Source: Deltaproteobacteria bacterium (GTDB taxonomy: Bacteria; Myxococcota_A; Polyangia; Haliangiales; Haliangiaceae). From it: a DNA stretch of 6,314 nt. The notes beneath the pieces are model-generated. The model saw only the letters and a list, made by a program, of their open reading frames with translations. It had not been told where the DNA came from and did no database searches. Positions within the stretch are counted from its first letter, which is position 1. The number at the start of each line of letters is the position of its first letter. Made by a program: the position numbers and the translations under genes. The stretch covers positions 1 through 6,314 of the forward strand of contig JACCQV010000124.1 in assembly GCA_013813945.1 (NCBI GenBank), read 5' to 3'. This document shows, piece by piece, positions 1 through 6,314 of the stretch.

Positions 1-2
1 AC

Positions 3-791
3 GAGGCGCAACGCCAGGTCGAAGACGCGACGCGGCGCGCGGACGAAGCTGCGCGTGCGGGTGCGAGTGGCTCGTCGACCGCCGACCAGCGAGCGCAGGG
101 GGCGGAGCAGAAGCTGGCGCAGGCTCAGGCCAAGCTTGTCGCACTGCAGAAGGAAGTCGACGCCGCCGAGAACGTCCGCTCGTTCGCGGCCGAGACGGAG
201 CGCGAGATCGCGCAGTTCCAGCGCGACCTCAAGGAGGCGCGCGCGAAGCTGACGCAGATGACCCTCGAGCGCGATCGCCTCGCCGGTGAGCTCAAGGATG
301 CGCGCGGCGATGACGACACCACGAACCGATCGGTTCCGGTCGTGCGCGACGCCAAGGCGGCCCGGCAGCCGTCCTTCGATCCCGACGCCACGTCGATGGC
401 CGACCCAGCGCAGTACGCCGAGATGATCTCGCGGTCCACCGACCTCGACGCGAAGCTGCAGAAGCTCGAGCGTGAGGACGCCGCGCTGCGCAAGCAGCTT
501 GCCGACACCGAAGAGAAGCTGCGTGCCGCGATCGATCGCGATGACGACAGTGACGCGGAGTCGACGCGCACCGGTTCCCAGCTCCCGATCGCGCTCGCGG
601 AGCACGTCAGTGCTCTCGAGGAGTCGATCGATTCACTGCGCGCGAACATGCGCGCGGCGAGTGACGAGACAGCGACGATGGAGCAGACCCAGTCCGTTGC
701 CGCGATCTCCGACGCGGTCAGCGCCGCTGCCGAGCACATCGAGCGTGCACGTGCTGCGATCCGTGCGCTGCAGGCCGCGATCGGGATGTAG
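3..791 (+). CDS. Coiled-coil protein, C-terminal part (5' end outside window)
   Basis: The reading frame is open from base 3 to the TAG at 789-791, giving 262 visible residues. The first internal ATG (base 258) is residue 86 of the visible part and is not a credible start, because the same Ala/Glu/Lys/Arg/Gln-rich heptad-like sequence runs on upstream to the window edge. Three helical stretches are seen: residues about 1-102, 136-180 and 196-262. They are joined by two polar linkers, about 103-135 (Asp/Thr/Pro-rich) and 178-195 (acidic, DDDSDAEST). There is no Cys or Trp in the visible part and no membrane segment. This composition fits a long cytoplasmic coiled-coil or scaffold protein. Myxobacterial cell-polarity, motility and SMC-like proteins have such tails, but the N-terminal domain that would decide the function is missing. 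The gene converges on the esterase gene with no base between the two stop codons. It is very likely a real gene; its function is unknown. Confidence 0.75.
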   Translation, partial: EAQRQVEDATRRADEAARAGASGSSTADQRAQGAEQKLAQAQAKLVALQKEVDAAENVRSFAAETEREIAQFQRDLKEARAKLTQMTLERDRLAGELKDARGDDDTTNRSVPVVRDAKAARQPSFDPDATSMADPAQYAEMISRSTDLDAKLQKLEREDAALRKQLADTEEKLRAAIDRDDDSDAESTRTGSQLPIALAEHVSALEESIDSLRANMRAASDETATMEQTQSVAAISDAVSAAAEHIERARAAIRALQAAIGM

Positions 792-818
792 TCACCTGGC
801 CTGCTCGGTGTGATCCCG
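782..818. terminator. Stem-loop over the two abutting convergent stop codons
   Basis: CGGGAT (782-787) pairs perfectly with ATCCCG (813-818). Inside it CACC (793-796) pairs with GGTG (807-810), leaving a 10-base loop and a 5/2 internal bulge. The structure covers both stop codons (789-791 plus strand, 792-794 minus strand), where a bidirectional terminator would be expected. No T-run follows on either strand, so it is not a classical intrinsic terminator. It may act with Rho, protect 3' ends, or be chance in GC-rich DNA. Confidence 0.35.
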
Positions 819-1850
819 GAGGAAGCCGAGGCTGTTCGGGACACGGGCGGCCCAGAACTCGAATGTGTGGTGCCCGGGACCGATGTACCAGGTGTGCTCG
901 ATCTTGCGGGCGACCAGGATGTCGTGGACGTGCTGCGCGCCGTTGTGGAGCAGGAACTCGTCCTCCGTGCCCACGTCGAGGTAGAGGGCAGGGCGGTTGG
1001 GCTCGACCTTCTCGACGAGCACCGCCGGATCGACTGCACGCCACCGCGCAACGTCGGAGCCGAGCAGGTCGCGCATCCACGAGCCGAGTCCACCGAGCTT
1101 GCCGCCCCACTGCGAGACATCGTCGAGGATCGTGACCTTGCCGCGCTCGTACGGAAACGGACCCGAGTACAACAGCGCGTCGACCCCGGAGTGGCTTGCG
1201 GCTGCTGCGTAGAGATCGGGGTGCCGCATGCCGAGCTGCAGAGCGCCGAAGCCACCCATCGAGAGACCCGCGATTGCGCGGCCCTCGCGCGTTGCGATGG
1301 TGCGGTACGTCCGATCGACCCACGCGACGAGATCCTGGGTGATGTACGTCTCGTAGCGACTGTGCTTCACACAGGTCTGCAGCCGCGGCTGCTCGGGAAA
1401 CAGCAGGCCGGCGCCGCGCTTGATGCAGGCGTCATGATCGATCGGCATCTCCGAGTCGACGTAGAAGCCATTGTCCCCGTCGGGCATCACGATGATCGCC
1501 GCGAGCTTCAGCGAGGCTGCCGCGTCGGCGATGTTGCCAGCCTCGGTCCAGTCGGTCTCCTTGCCGCCGAGGCCGTGCAGGTAATAGAAAACGGGAAACC
1601 GAACCTCGGGTCTGTCGGCGTATCCCGGGGGGAGATACACGACGACGTTCTTGCTGACGCCGAGCGCCGCGCTCGCGAACCGTTCGTGGACCACCGCGCC
1701 CTTTGCGTCGAGGACGTCGGTGCGGACCGGCTTGTCCGCGACGGGAGGCGACGGGGCGCTACTGCCGCACGCGGCCAGCAGGGAAGCCACGCCGACGAAC
1801 AGGCTCCGCGACACGCGGCGACGATAGCTCGAAACGTCGGTTACCGGCAC
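792..1850 (-). CDS. Putative lipoprotein esterase, alpha/beta-hydrolase (esterase D / antigen 85-like family)
   Basis: The 352-residue protein resembles the 'putative esterase' family (PF00756), which hydrolyses or transfers acyl groups on varied esters. It has a basic n-region (RRR at 10-12), a hydrophobic stretch, and a lipobox LAAC with Cys28, so it is probably a lipoprotein outside the inner membrane. HGLGG at 92-96 is the usual oxyanion-side loop. The nucleophile elbow is GLSMGG with Ser197. The acid is most likely Asp297 in DVGTEDEF, and the base His328 in PGHHTFEFW, so the triad looks complete. Cys142 and Cys160 flank a segment that may be disulfide-linked. The start is uncertain: GTG at 1850 is the furthest upstream start before the in-frame stop at 1917-1919, but GTG at 1814 (residue 13) also gives a short, plausible signal peptide. 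Neither has a clear Shine-Dalgarno site. It diverges from the methyltransferase gene. The fold assignment is firm; the substrate is unknown (feruloyl, polyol or mycolyl-type esters are all possible for the family). Confidence 0.9.
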   Translation of the reverse strand: MPVTDVSSYRRRVSRSLFVGVASLLAACGSSAPSPPVADKPVRTDVLDAKGAVVHERFASAALGVSKNVVVYLPPGYADRPEVRFPVFYYLHGLGGKETDWTEAGNIADAAASLKLAAIIVMPDGDNGFYVDSEMPIDHDACIKRGAGLLFPEQPRLQTCVKHSRYETYITQDLVAWVDRTYRTIATREGRAIAGLSMGGFGALQLGMRHPDLYAAAASHSGVDALLYSGPFPYERGKVTILDDVSQWGGKLGGLGSWMRDLLGSDVARWRAVDPAVLVEKVEPNRPALYLDVGTEDEFLLHNGAQHVHDILVARKIEHTWYIGPGHHTFEFWAARVPNSLGFLRDHTEQAR

Positions 1851-2038
1851 TCGGGGGCCACGACGACCGAGCCTCAGGTCGCGTGATGTAAGCAGCAGAC
1901 CGGTGGCGCAAGCAGATCAAGCTCCATGTACTATTCGATCCGCGGTACCTGAAGTTTCTTGAGAGTAGCGACCGCCCCCGACCGGTGGACAGATGCTCTG
2001 ACACCATTTGCACGACGAACACGCCAGAAGGAGCCTGC
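1851..2038. promoter_or_regulatory. Divergent intergenic region, probable promoters for esterase and methyltransferase
   Basis: These 188 bases separate two divergently transcribed genes and look less GC-rich than the flanking coding DNA, especially around 1884-1965. Any promoter for the esterase (leftward) and the methyltransferase (rightward) should lie here. I could not identify a convincing -35/-10 pair or a sigma-54 -24/-12 element on either strand, and no strong operator-like palindrome. The call rests on position only. Confidence 0.4.
2026..2033 (+). promoter_or_regulatory. Shine-Dalgarno site that fixes the methyltransferase start
   Basis: AGAAGGAG lies five bases before the ATG at 2039-2041, a near-ideal ribosome binding site. 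It decides against the upstream in-frame GTG at 1985, which has no such site and would add 18 residues unlike the rest of the family. Confidence 0.85.
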
Positions 2039-3316
2039 ATGTCAGGTACGGACCCAGCACACGTCGAAGCCTTGACGCGCGTACAGCGTATGTTGAAGGA
2101 GACGTTCCGGCTTCGATACGTAAACGTGAGCTCGTCCGGGTCGAAGATCACGGTCGAGGTCACTCCAGAAACGACGTTGCTCGACGTCTTGCCACCGGAG
2201 GACCTCACTGTCATCGAGCGCACCAACACGCACGCGAGCGGATGGTGCACGTTCCAGGATGGCACCTCGTTGTCGTATTCGGAGAAGCTGAGCGCCGTCT
2301 TTCTCTACGCGCAGATTTGGCTCGGCAACACGTACCTCCGCAACGGAGTCACGCTCCACGATGGTGCCCAGATCGTGGACGTCGGCGCAAACATCGGCAT
2401 GTTTTCGCTTGCCGCGAGCAAGAGGTGGACGGGACTGAAGGTGCTTGCGATCGAGGCCGTACCGACCACAGCACAGGAGCTCCGGCGCAACCTGACGCAC
2501 CACGGAATCGAGTTCGTCATCGAGCAATGTGCTATTGGGGCGCGCAGCGGCACCGTCGAGCTGCTGTCGCGCCCTTGGGCGCCCAACATCGCAGGGCGTG
2601 CAGATGTCGTGGGCGCGGTGAGCTCGATGCACGAGTTTCGCGCCGAGATGTTCCGCAGCATGAAGCGGGTCGCAGCAACGCGCGCGTTCGACACGATGGT
2701 TGACGGCTATACGTTCCACGGATCCGACGTCGAAAGGATCGTCGAGATCTCACTGCGCGAGCTCGGCGAGAACCTCGAGAACCGCGAGCTCACCGATCGG
2801 CCGGACGAGAAGATCATCTGCCAGTCGCGAACCGTGGACGAGATCCTCGACGCGCACGCAGTCGACACGGTCGACCTGCTGAAGGTCGACGTGGAGGGTG
2901 TGGCCGCCGAGGTGATCATGAGCATCTCGCCACAGCGGTGGAAGACGATCCGGCAGGTTGCCATGGAGTGCGATCGCGAGGTCGAAGCCGTCGCGGAGCG
3001 CATCCATAGTCATGGCTTCGAGGTCGTCCTCGGTCCACGCTTTGGCGGCGATGAGGTCGGCGACTTCGCGAGCGTCCATCTCTATGCGAGACGACCGACG
3101 GGTTCGGACACGCCACAGATTCTCGATCACGGCAAAAAAGTGAAGATGTCTGGGCCAGGCTATCTGGACCCCATGGCGGGCCTGGTCCTCCAGACGCTCG
3201 TCCATGTGAACGCCGACGCCGTGAAGCGCCGCTACGCCTCCGCGATCGCACGGACGGTTCAGGGTGCCTTGAATATCGGGACACCCGGCTCCATTGCTGT
3301 TGTCATGCGGAAGTGA
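2039..3316 (+). CDS. FkbM-family SAM-dependent methyltransferase with internal insertion and C-terminal tail
   Basis: This 425-residue protein belongs to the FkbM methyltransferase group (Methyltransf_21, PF05050), which moves a methyl group from S-adenosylmethionine, usually to a sugar or polyketide hydroxyl. The SAM-binding motif I is VDVGANIGMF (113-122). The acidic residue at the end of strand 2 is Glu139 in AIEAVP. The family hallmark LLKVDVEG is at 280-287, with Asp284 and Glu286. The final core strand is near ASVHLYAR (344-351). Residues 1-105 precede the SAM domain and include a WCTFQDG segment. Between the GTVELL strand (171-176) and the hallmark motif lies an extra segment of about 65 residues (197-260), charged and probably helical. 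The last 74 residues (352-425) extend past the usual end of the fold. No signal peptide or membrane span is seen, so it is cytoplasmic. No glycosyltransferase, NRPS or PKS gene is visible next to it, so the substrate cannot be inferred. It stands alone on the plus strand and converges on the RCC1 gene with a 33-base gap. Family is firm; role unknown. Confidence 0.92.
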   Translation: MSGTDPAHVEALTRVQRMLKETFRLRYVNVSSSGSKITVEVTPETTLLDVLPPEDLTVIERTNTHASGWCTFQDGTSLSYSEKLSAVFLYAQIWLGNTYLRNGVTLHDGAQIVDVGANIGMFSLAASKRWTGLKVLAIEAVPTTAQELRRNLTHHGIEFVIEQCAIGARSGTVELLSRPWAPNIAGRADVVGAVSSMHEFRAEMFRSMKRVAATRAFDTMVDGYTFHGSDVERIVEISLRELGENLENRELTDRPDEKIICQSRTVDEILDAHAVDTVDLLKVDVEGVAAEVIMSISPQRWKTIRQVAMECDREVEAVAERIHSHGFEVVLGPRFGGDEVGDFASVHLYARRPTGSDTPQILDHGKKVKMSGPGYLDPMAGLVLQTLVHVNADAVKRRYASAIARTVQGALNIGTPGSIAVVMRK

Positions 3317-3331
3317 GCCCCGTCACGACCG

Positions 3332-3359
3332 ATGCCGACGATATTTCGGCTACCGGCAT
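3332..3359. terminator. Weak inverted repeat between convergent genes
   Basis: ATGCCG (3332-3337) is an exact inverted match to CGGCAT (3354-3359). An alternative nested pairing is GCCGA (3334-3338) with TCGGC (3346-3350) around a 7-base loop. It lies in the 33-base gap between the methyltransferase and RCC1 stop codons and runs over the end of the RCC1 gene. There is no T-run, so its action as a bidirectional terminator is only a positional guess. Confidence 0.25.
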
Positions 3360-5515
3360 TCGGGAATCGCGGCGGGGATGGGCGACTGCATCGCAGTCGA
3401 TGCGTCTTGATCGGCGGCAAGCGTGACGTCGCCCCAGCAGCGCAGCTCGCCCGCGATCAGCGCGCACGATGTGCGACCCGTGCGGGCGACGCTCGAGGTC
3501 CCGGCGAGCGCAGGGAGCTCGACCGGCGTGGTCGACGCATCCTCCGCGGTCGTGCCAAGGAGACCGCCACCACCACCGCCCCAGCAATGAACGGCACCGG
3601 ACGCGAGGCGCGCGCAGCCACCGCGCAGCCCGACCGTGACCTCGGTCGCCGGGCCGGGGAGCGTGACCTTGACCGGCATGTTCTGATCGCCGGTCGCCAC
3701 GCCGAGCGCTGCGAACTCGTTCGAGCCCCAGCAGTAGACGTCACCGTTCGTGAGCACGGCGCACGTGTTGCGCACGCTTACCGCAACGTGGACGGTCGGA
3801 CCGGGGAGGGGCACCGTGATCGGCGTGGGTCGATCGACGTTCGTCGCGTCGCCGAGCTGGCCATTGCCGTTCTCGCCCCAGCAGTGGAGCGCGGTGCCGG
3901 AGATCGCGCAGGCGTGCCGGTTCCCGGCGACGAGCCCCACCGGAGTTGCGATCAGCCCACCGACCTGGACGGGGTTCTCTGACGGCACGGTCAGCGAGTT
4001 GCCGAGCTGCCCGGAGCTGTTCTGGCCCCAGCAATAGATCTGGGTCGCCGTGCGCGCGCAGCTGAAGTCGCCGCCCGCAGCGGCCTCGAGGATTGGCGGC
4101 AGCGCGCTGACGAGGCGGGGTGTGAGGAAACGATCGACGCTCGGGCTGCCGATCCGGCCATCGCTCCCACTCCCCCAGCACGCGAGCTTTCCGACGCCCC
4201 ATGCGCATGTGTGCTGCTCGAACGCGGTCACGCCTTCGACGGTGAATCCAGTCGTGATCGCCTGTGGCGTCGCGCTGCCTCGCAGTGTCCCGACACCGAG
4301 CTGACCGTGCTGGTTGTAGCCCCAGCACCTCAACGCGCCGTTCGAGACGGCGCACACCGAGCCTTCGCCGAGCGCGAACGAGCTCACCGCACCGAGCCCC
4401 GGGACCACGAGGGGTGTCGTGATCACCGACCGCGTGCCGCGTCCGAGCTCGCCGTACTGGTTCGAGCCCCAGCATGCGAGCGCGCCGCCATCGATCGCGC
4501 ACATGTGCCAGTAGCCCGGCACGACCTGCGTGACATTCGTGAGGCCTGTGAGCTCGGGCATCAATGCGAGGTCGAGCGAGAACGGACCAGCGCCCCAGCA
4601 GGAGAGCTTGCCGTCGGCGAGCTGTGCGCAGGTCTGACTGTTACCGGCGCCGACCGCGACGGCATCGTCGATCGCGACCCGAGCCGGTGTGTCCCGGGTC
4701 GTGAAGTCGCCGATGCCGAGCTCGCCAGAGCCGTTCGAGCCCCAGCACTGGACGGCGCCGGACTGCTCGACAGCGCACGTGTGCGCGCCACTCGCGGAGA
4801 GGTCGCGCGCGGAAGCGAGCCCGGCGACCAGCGTCGGCGTCGAACGCTCGATTCGATCCGCGAGCCCGAGCTGGGCACCGGTATTCCGGCCCCAGCACCG
4901 CGCTGCGCCCGCGCTATCGATCGCGCAGCCGTGGCGATGGCCGAGCTCGACGCGCTGCGCACCCTGCGTGTTCGCGATCAGCAGCGGGACGGCGGAGTCC
5001 ACCGGCGTGATCTGCCCCAGGGCGGAGAATCCGTTGCTGCCCCAGCACAAGACCGACCGGTCGCTCTGCCGGATCATGCACGCCGTGTGGCTGCCCGCGG
5101 TGATCGCGACCGCTCGCTCCCCACCGAGCATCACCGTCGACGGACCCTGACCGACCAGGCTGCCGTTACCAAGCTGGCCCCGGTCGCTTGCGCCCCAGCA
5201 GCTCACGCCTCCGTCGGCGAGCCGCACGCACGTGACGTCGCGCCCTGCGGAGACCTCGACGGCGGGCTGGCTCAACGGGACCTTCGTGGGAGTCAGCACC
5301 ATCGCCGGACCGCCGGGGAGAGCCTGTCCCTTGTCGTTGATCCCGAAGCACCAGACATCGCCCACCTGATCGACGGCGCACGTGTGCTGGCGTCCAGCGC
5401 CCGCGGAGATCACCGGACAGCCGGTGTACGCATCCGCCGTCGCCGCGTCGGTGTGCGGATCGAAACCGACGCGTCCGCACGCCGTGAGGGTCAGCGCGAG
5501 CCAAAGACCTCGCAC
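3350..5515 (-). CDS. RCC1-repeat lipoprotein with 14 Cys-paired repeats (predicted double beta-propeller)
   Basis: The 721-residue protein begins with a very short signal peptide, MRGLWLALTLTAC. Cys13 is the predicted lipidated residue and the mature protein starts CGRVGFDP, a beginning I recognise from myxobacterial lipoproteins. A short Ala/Asp/Thr linker (19-32) follows. From about residue 38 to 696 there are fourteen RCC1/regulator-of-chromosome-condensation repeats, each about 49-50 residues, of the form GxxHTCAV...CWGxNxxGQLG. RCC1 repeats fold as blades, normally seven per propeller, so fourteen fits two propellers. The start is GTG at 5515: a stop lies in the same frame just upstream and no other start intervenes. 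Only a weak purine-rich site precedes it, so it may rely on translational coupling with the upstream sppA-like gene, whose stop is six bases away. Exceptions: repeat 1 has CFG for CWG, and repeat 6 lacks the NxxGQLG end and is about six residues short. In bacteria such proteins are usually surface or periplasmic binding scaffolds. The ligand is unknown, and no enzymatic domain is seen. Confidence 0.9.
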   Translation of the reverse strand: MRGLWLALTLTACGRVGFDPHTDAATADAYTGCPVISAGAGRQHTCAVDQVGDVWCFGINDKGQALPGGPAMVLTPTKVPLSQPAVEVSAGRDVTCVRLADGGVSCWGASDRGQLGNGSLVGQGPSTVMLGGERAVAITAGSHTACMIRQSDRSVLCWGSNGFSALGQITPVDSAVPLLIANTQGAQRVELGHRHGCAIDSAGAARCWGRNTGAQLGLADRIERSTPTLVAGLASARDLSASGAHTCAVEQSGAVQCWGSNGSGELGIGDFTTRDTPARVAIDDAVAVGAGNSQTCAQLADGKLSCWGAGPFSLDLALMPELTGLTNVTQVVPGYWHMCAIDGGALACWGSNQYGELGRGTRSVITTPLVVPGLGAVSSFALGEGSVCAVSNGALRCWGYNQHGQLGVGTLRGSATPQAITTGFTVEGVTAFEQHTCAWGVGKLACWGSGSDGRIGSPSVDRFLTPRLVSALPPILEAAAGGDFSCARTATQIYCWGQNSSGQLGNSLTVPSENPVQVGGLIATPVGLVAGNRHACAISGTALHCWGENGNGQLGDATNVDRPTPITVPLPGPTVHVAVSVRNTCAVLTNGDVYCWGSNEFAALGVATGDQNMPVKVTLPGPATEVTVGLRGGCARLASGAVHCWGGGGGGLLGTTAEDASTTPVELPALAGTSSVARTGRTSCALIAGELRCWGDVTLAADQDASTAMQSPIPAAIPECR
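3428..5404 (-). repeat. Array of 14 coding repeats, about 150 bp period (RCC1 blades)
   Basis: On the plus strand the word CCCCAGCA (the complement of TGC TGG GG, Cys-Trp-Gly) recurs about every 147-150 bases, for example near 3432, 3580, 3727, 3877, 4025, 4319, 4467, 4740, 4892, 5040 and 5193. The paired Cys residues are 46/56, 96/106, 146/157, 197/207, 247/257, 296/306, 339/348, 388/397, 437/446, 486/495, 536/545, 585/595, 634/644 and 684/693. The repeats are diverged outside this core, so the array is old rather than a recent tandem expansion. Confidence 0.9.
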
Positions 5516-5521
5516 GAACGC

Positions 5522-6314
5522 TCAGCGCACGATGGGAAGGACGGCGATCGCCTGGATCGTCGTCGCGCGGAACGACAGGGCGATCTTGATCAGGCGCGCG
5601 ACCTCGTCCGCGACGAGCGGATCGAACGCGCCCAGGCTCGCGAGCGCCTCGCGGACGTGAAGTCCGATCGGGGACTGGACCTGGCCAAAGCTCGACAGCA
5701 GGTCGCGCAGGGTCGGGGCGGGCGGATAGATCTCGAGGCCGGTCGCGACATCGACCTTCGCGAGCTTGCGTGCTTCGTCGAGCGCCGCGTCGAGACCGCC
5801 GATCTCGTCGACCAGCCCGAGCTCCTTCGCCCGGGTTCCCGTCCACACGCGACCCTGAGCGATCGGCAGGACGTCCTCGAGCTTCTTGTTGCGACCTTGC
5901 GCGACGCGACCGACGAACGTGTTGTAGACGGCCTCCATCGACGCCTGGATGACCTGCTTCTCCTCGTCATTCCACGGACCGAGGCTCGCCATCATCGTCG
6001 ACCGCTTGCCGCGGCCCATCGGGAACGTGTTCACTCCCACCTTGGCGAGCGCGCCGGCCGGAGCGATCTTGCCGCCCACGACACCGATCGATCCGGTCAG
6101 CGTGTCCGCGAGCGCGAAGATCTTCGTCGCGGGGCTCGCGATGTAATAGCCGCCGCTCGCGGCGACGTCACTCATCGAGACGATGACCGGCTTCTTCGCC
6201 TTGAGCTGCGTCACTGCCTCCCAGATGAGCTCCGAGGCTTGCGCGCTGCCGCCGCCGGAATCGATGCGAAGCACGACGGCCTTGACGGTGTCGTCGGCCG
6301 CAATCGCGCGGATC
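5522..6314 (-). CDS. sppA: SppA-type signal peptide peptidase, C-terminal part (5' end outside window)
   Basis: The frame is open from the right edge to the TGA at 5522-5524, giving 263 visible residues. The GTG at 6274 is internal: upstream codons read IRAIAADDTVKAVV and join smoothly to LRIDSGGGS, the usual SppA strand and loop. Numbered from the edge, the catalytic-type serine is Ser53 in VAASGGYYIAS. It is followed by LTGSIGVVGGK and, later, IAQGRVWTGTRAKELGLVD, all hallmarks of the S49 peptidase family. SppA enzymes are membrane-anchored Ser/Lys peptidases that digest signal peptides left after secretion. A lysine 50 residues after the serine, in MGRGKRST, sits close to where short (36K-type) SppA enzymes carry their general base. 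Long (67K-type) enzymes instead use a lysine in the N-terminal half, which would be off the window, so the type is undecided. The last 70 or so residues are a less conserved tail ending AVLPIVR. The gene is upstream of, and probably co-transcribed with, the RCC1 lipoprotein gene. Confidence 0.88.
   Translation of the reverse strand, partial: IRAIAADDTVKAVVLRIDSGGGSAQASELIWEAVTQLKAKKPVIVSMSDVAASGGYYIASPATKIFALADTLTGSIGVVGGKIAPAGALAKVGVNTFPMGRGKRSTMMASLGPWNDEEKQVIQASMEAVYNTFVGRVAQGRNKKLEDVLPIAQGRVWTGTRAKELGLVDEIGGLDAALDEARKLAKVDVATGLEIYPPAPTLRDLLSSFGQVQSPIGLHVREALASLGAFDPLVADEVARLIKIALSFRATTIQAIAVLPIVR

Noticed and set aside
125..1255. 376-codon open frame on the minus strand, antisense to the coiled-coil gene and running into the esterase gene
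   Set aside because: Its translation is dominated by Ser, Arg and Ala with no domain, typical of an antisense frame in GC-rich DNA; the real genes on both sides explain the region.
1841..1857. 15 of 17 bases match the end of the RCC1 gene (3350-3366); on the minus strand both read Pro-Glu-Cys-Arg-stop
   Set aside because: It looked like a remnant of a duplicated RCC1 gene, but a stop lies only ten codons upstream in that frame, no CWG repeat precedes it, and a match this short is expected by chance in a window this size.
810..1886. 358-codon open frame on the plus strand opposite the esterase
   Set aside because: It mirrors a gene with an intact catalytic triad and lipobox, shows no recognisable motif, and is an expected GC-rich shadow.
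1898..1988. Direct repeat GACCGGTGG at 1898-1906 and 1980-1988 in the divergent intergenic region
   Set aside because: Nine bases in GC-rich DNA is within chance, and the 82-base spacing fits no known operator layout.
1999..2012. TGACAC...TTGCA resembling a sigma-54 promoter upstream of the methyltransferase
   Set aside because: Only three bases separate the two halves instead of five, so the GG and GC elements are on the wrong spacing.
1985..2038. Upstream GTG start for the methyltransferase, adding 18 residues
   Set aside because: It has no ribosome binding site, while the ATG at 2039 has AGAAGGAG at ideal spacing.
3332..3982. 216-codon frame on the plus strand, and 3741-4502 on the minus strand, within the RCC1 gene
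   Set aside because: Both are Arg/Ala-rich out-of-frame readings of the RCC1 repeats; the fourteen regular repeats prove the other frame.
3428..5404. Roughly 150-bp DNA periodicity, considered as a satellite or CRISPR-like array
   Set aside because: The period equals one protein repeat of about 50 codons, with conservation confined to the Cys-Trp-Gly codons; it is coding and has no identical repeats or unique spacers.

Overview
The window is GC-rich chromosomal DNA with dense, mostly leftward coding and little spacer. Three features point to a Gram-negative, didermic bacterium, most likely a myxobacterium or related deltaproteobacterial lineage: strong GC bias at third codon positions, GTG starts, and two lipoproteins with LxAC-type lipoboxes, one of them starting its mature part CGRVGFDP. 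That lineage is an inference from style, not from a marker gene. No rRNA, tRNA, CRISPR array, insertion sequence or phage gene is visible.

Layout, left to right. (1) Positions 3-791, plus strand: the C-terminal 262 residues of a coiled-coil protein cut by the left edge. (2) Positions 792-1850, minus strand: a predicted lipoprotein esterase of the alpha/beta-hydrolase 'putative esterase' (esterase D / antigen 85-like) family. Its stop codon directly abuts that of gene 1, and a stem-loop covers both stops. (3) Positions 1851-2038: a 188-bp divergent intergenic region, the only real spacer and the likely promoter region for both flanking genes. (4) Positions 2039-3316, plus strand: an FkbM-family SAM-dependent methyltransferase with a strong Shine-Dalgarno site, an internal insertion and a C-terminal tail. 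(5) Positions 3350-5515, minus strand: a 721-residue lipoprotein made of fourteen RCC1-type repeats, each with a Cys pair ending in C-W-G. (6) Positions 5522-6314, minus strand: the C-terminal part of an SppA-type signal peptide peptidase, cut by the right edge, six bases upstream of the RCC1 gene.

The sppA-like and RCC1 genes look like one leftward transcription unit. A membrane peptidase that degrades cleaved signal peptides is followed by a surface or periplasmic lipoprotein. The esterase, the methyltransferase and the coiled-coil gene show no clear pathway link to each other or to that pair. I see no complete new multi-gene system. The most distinctive item is the 14-repeat, cysteine-paired RCC1 lipoprotein, which by repeat count fits two seven-bladed propellers.
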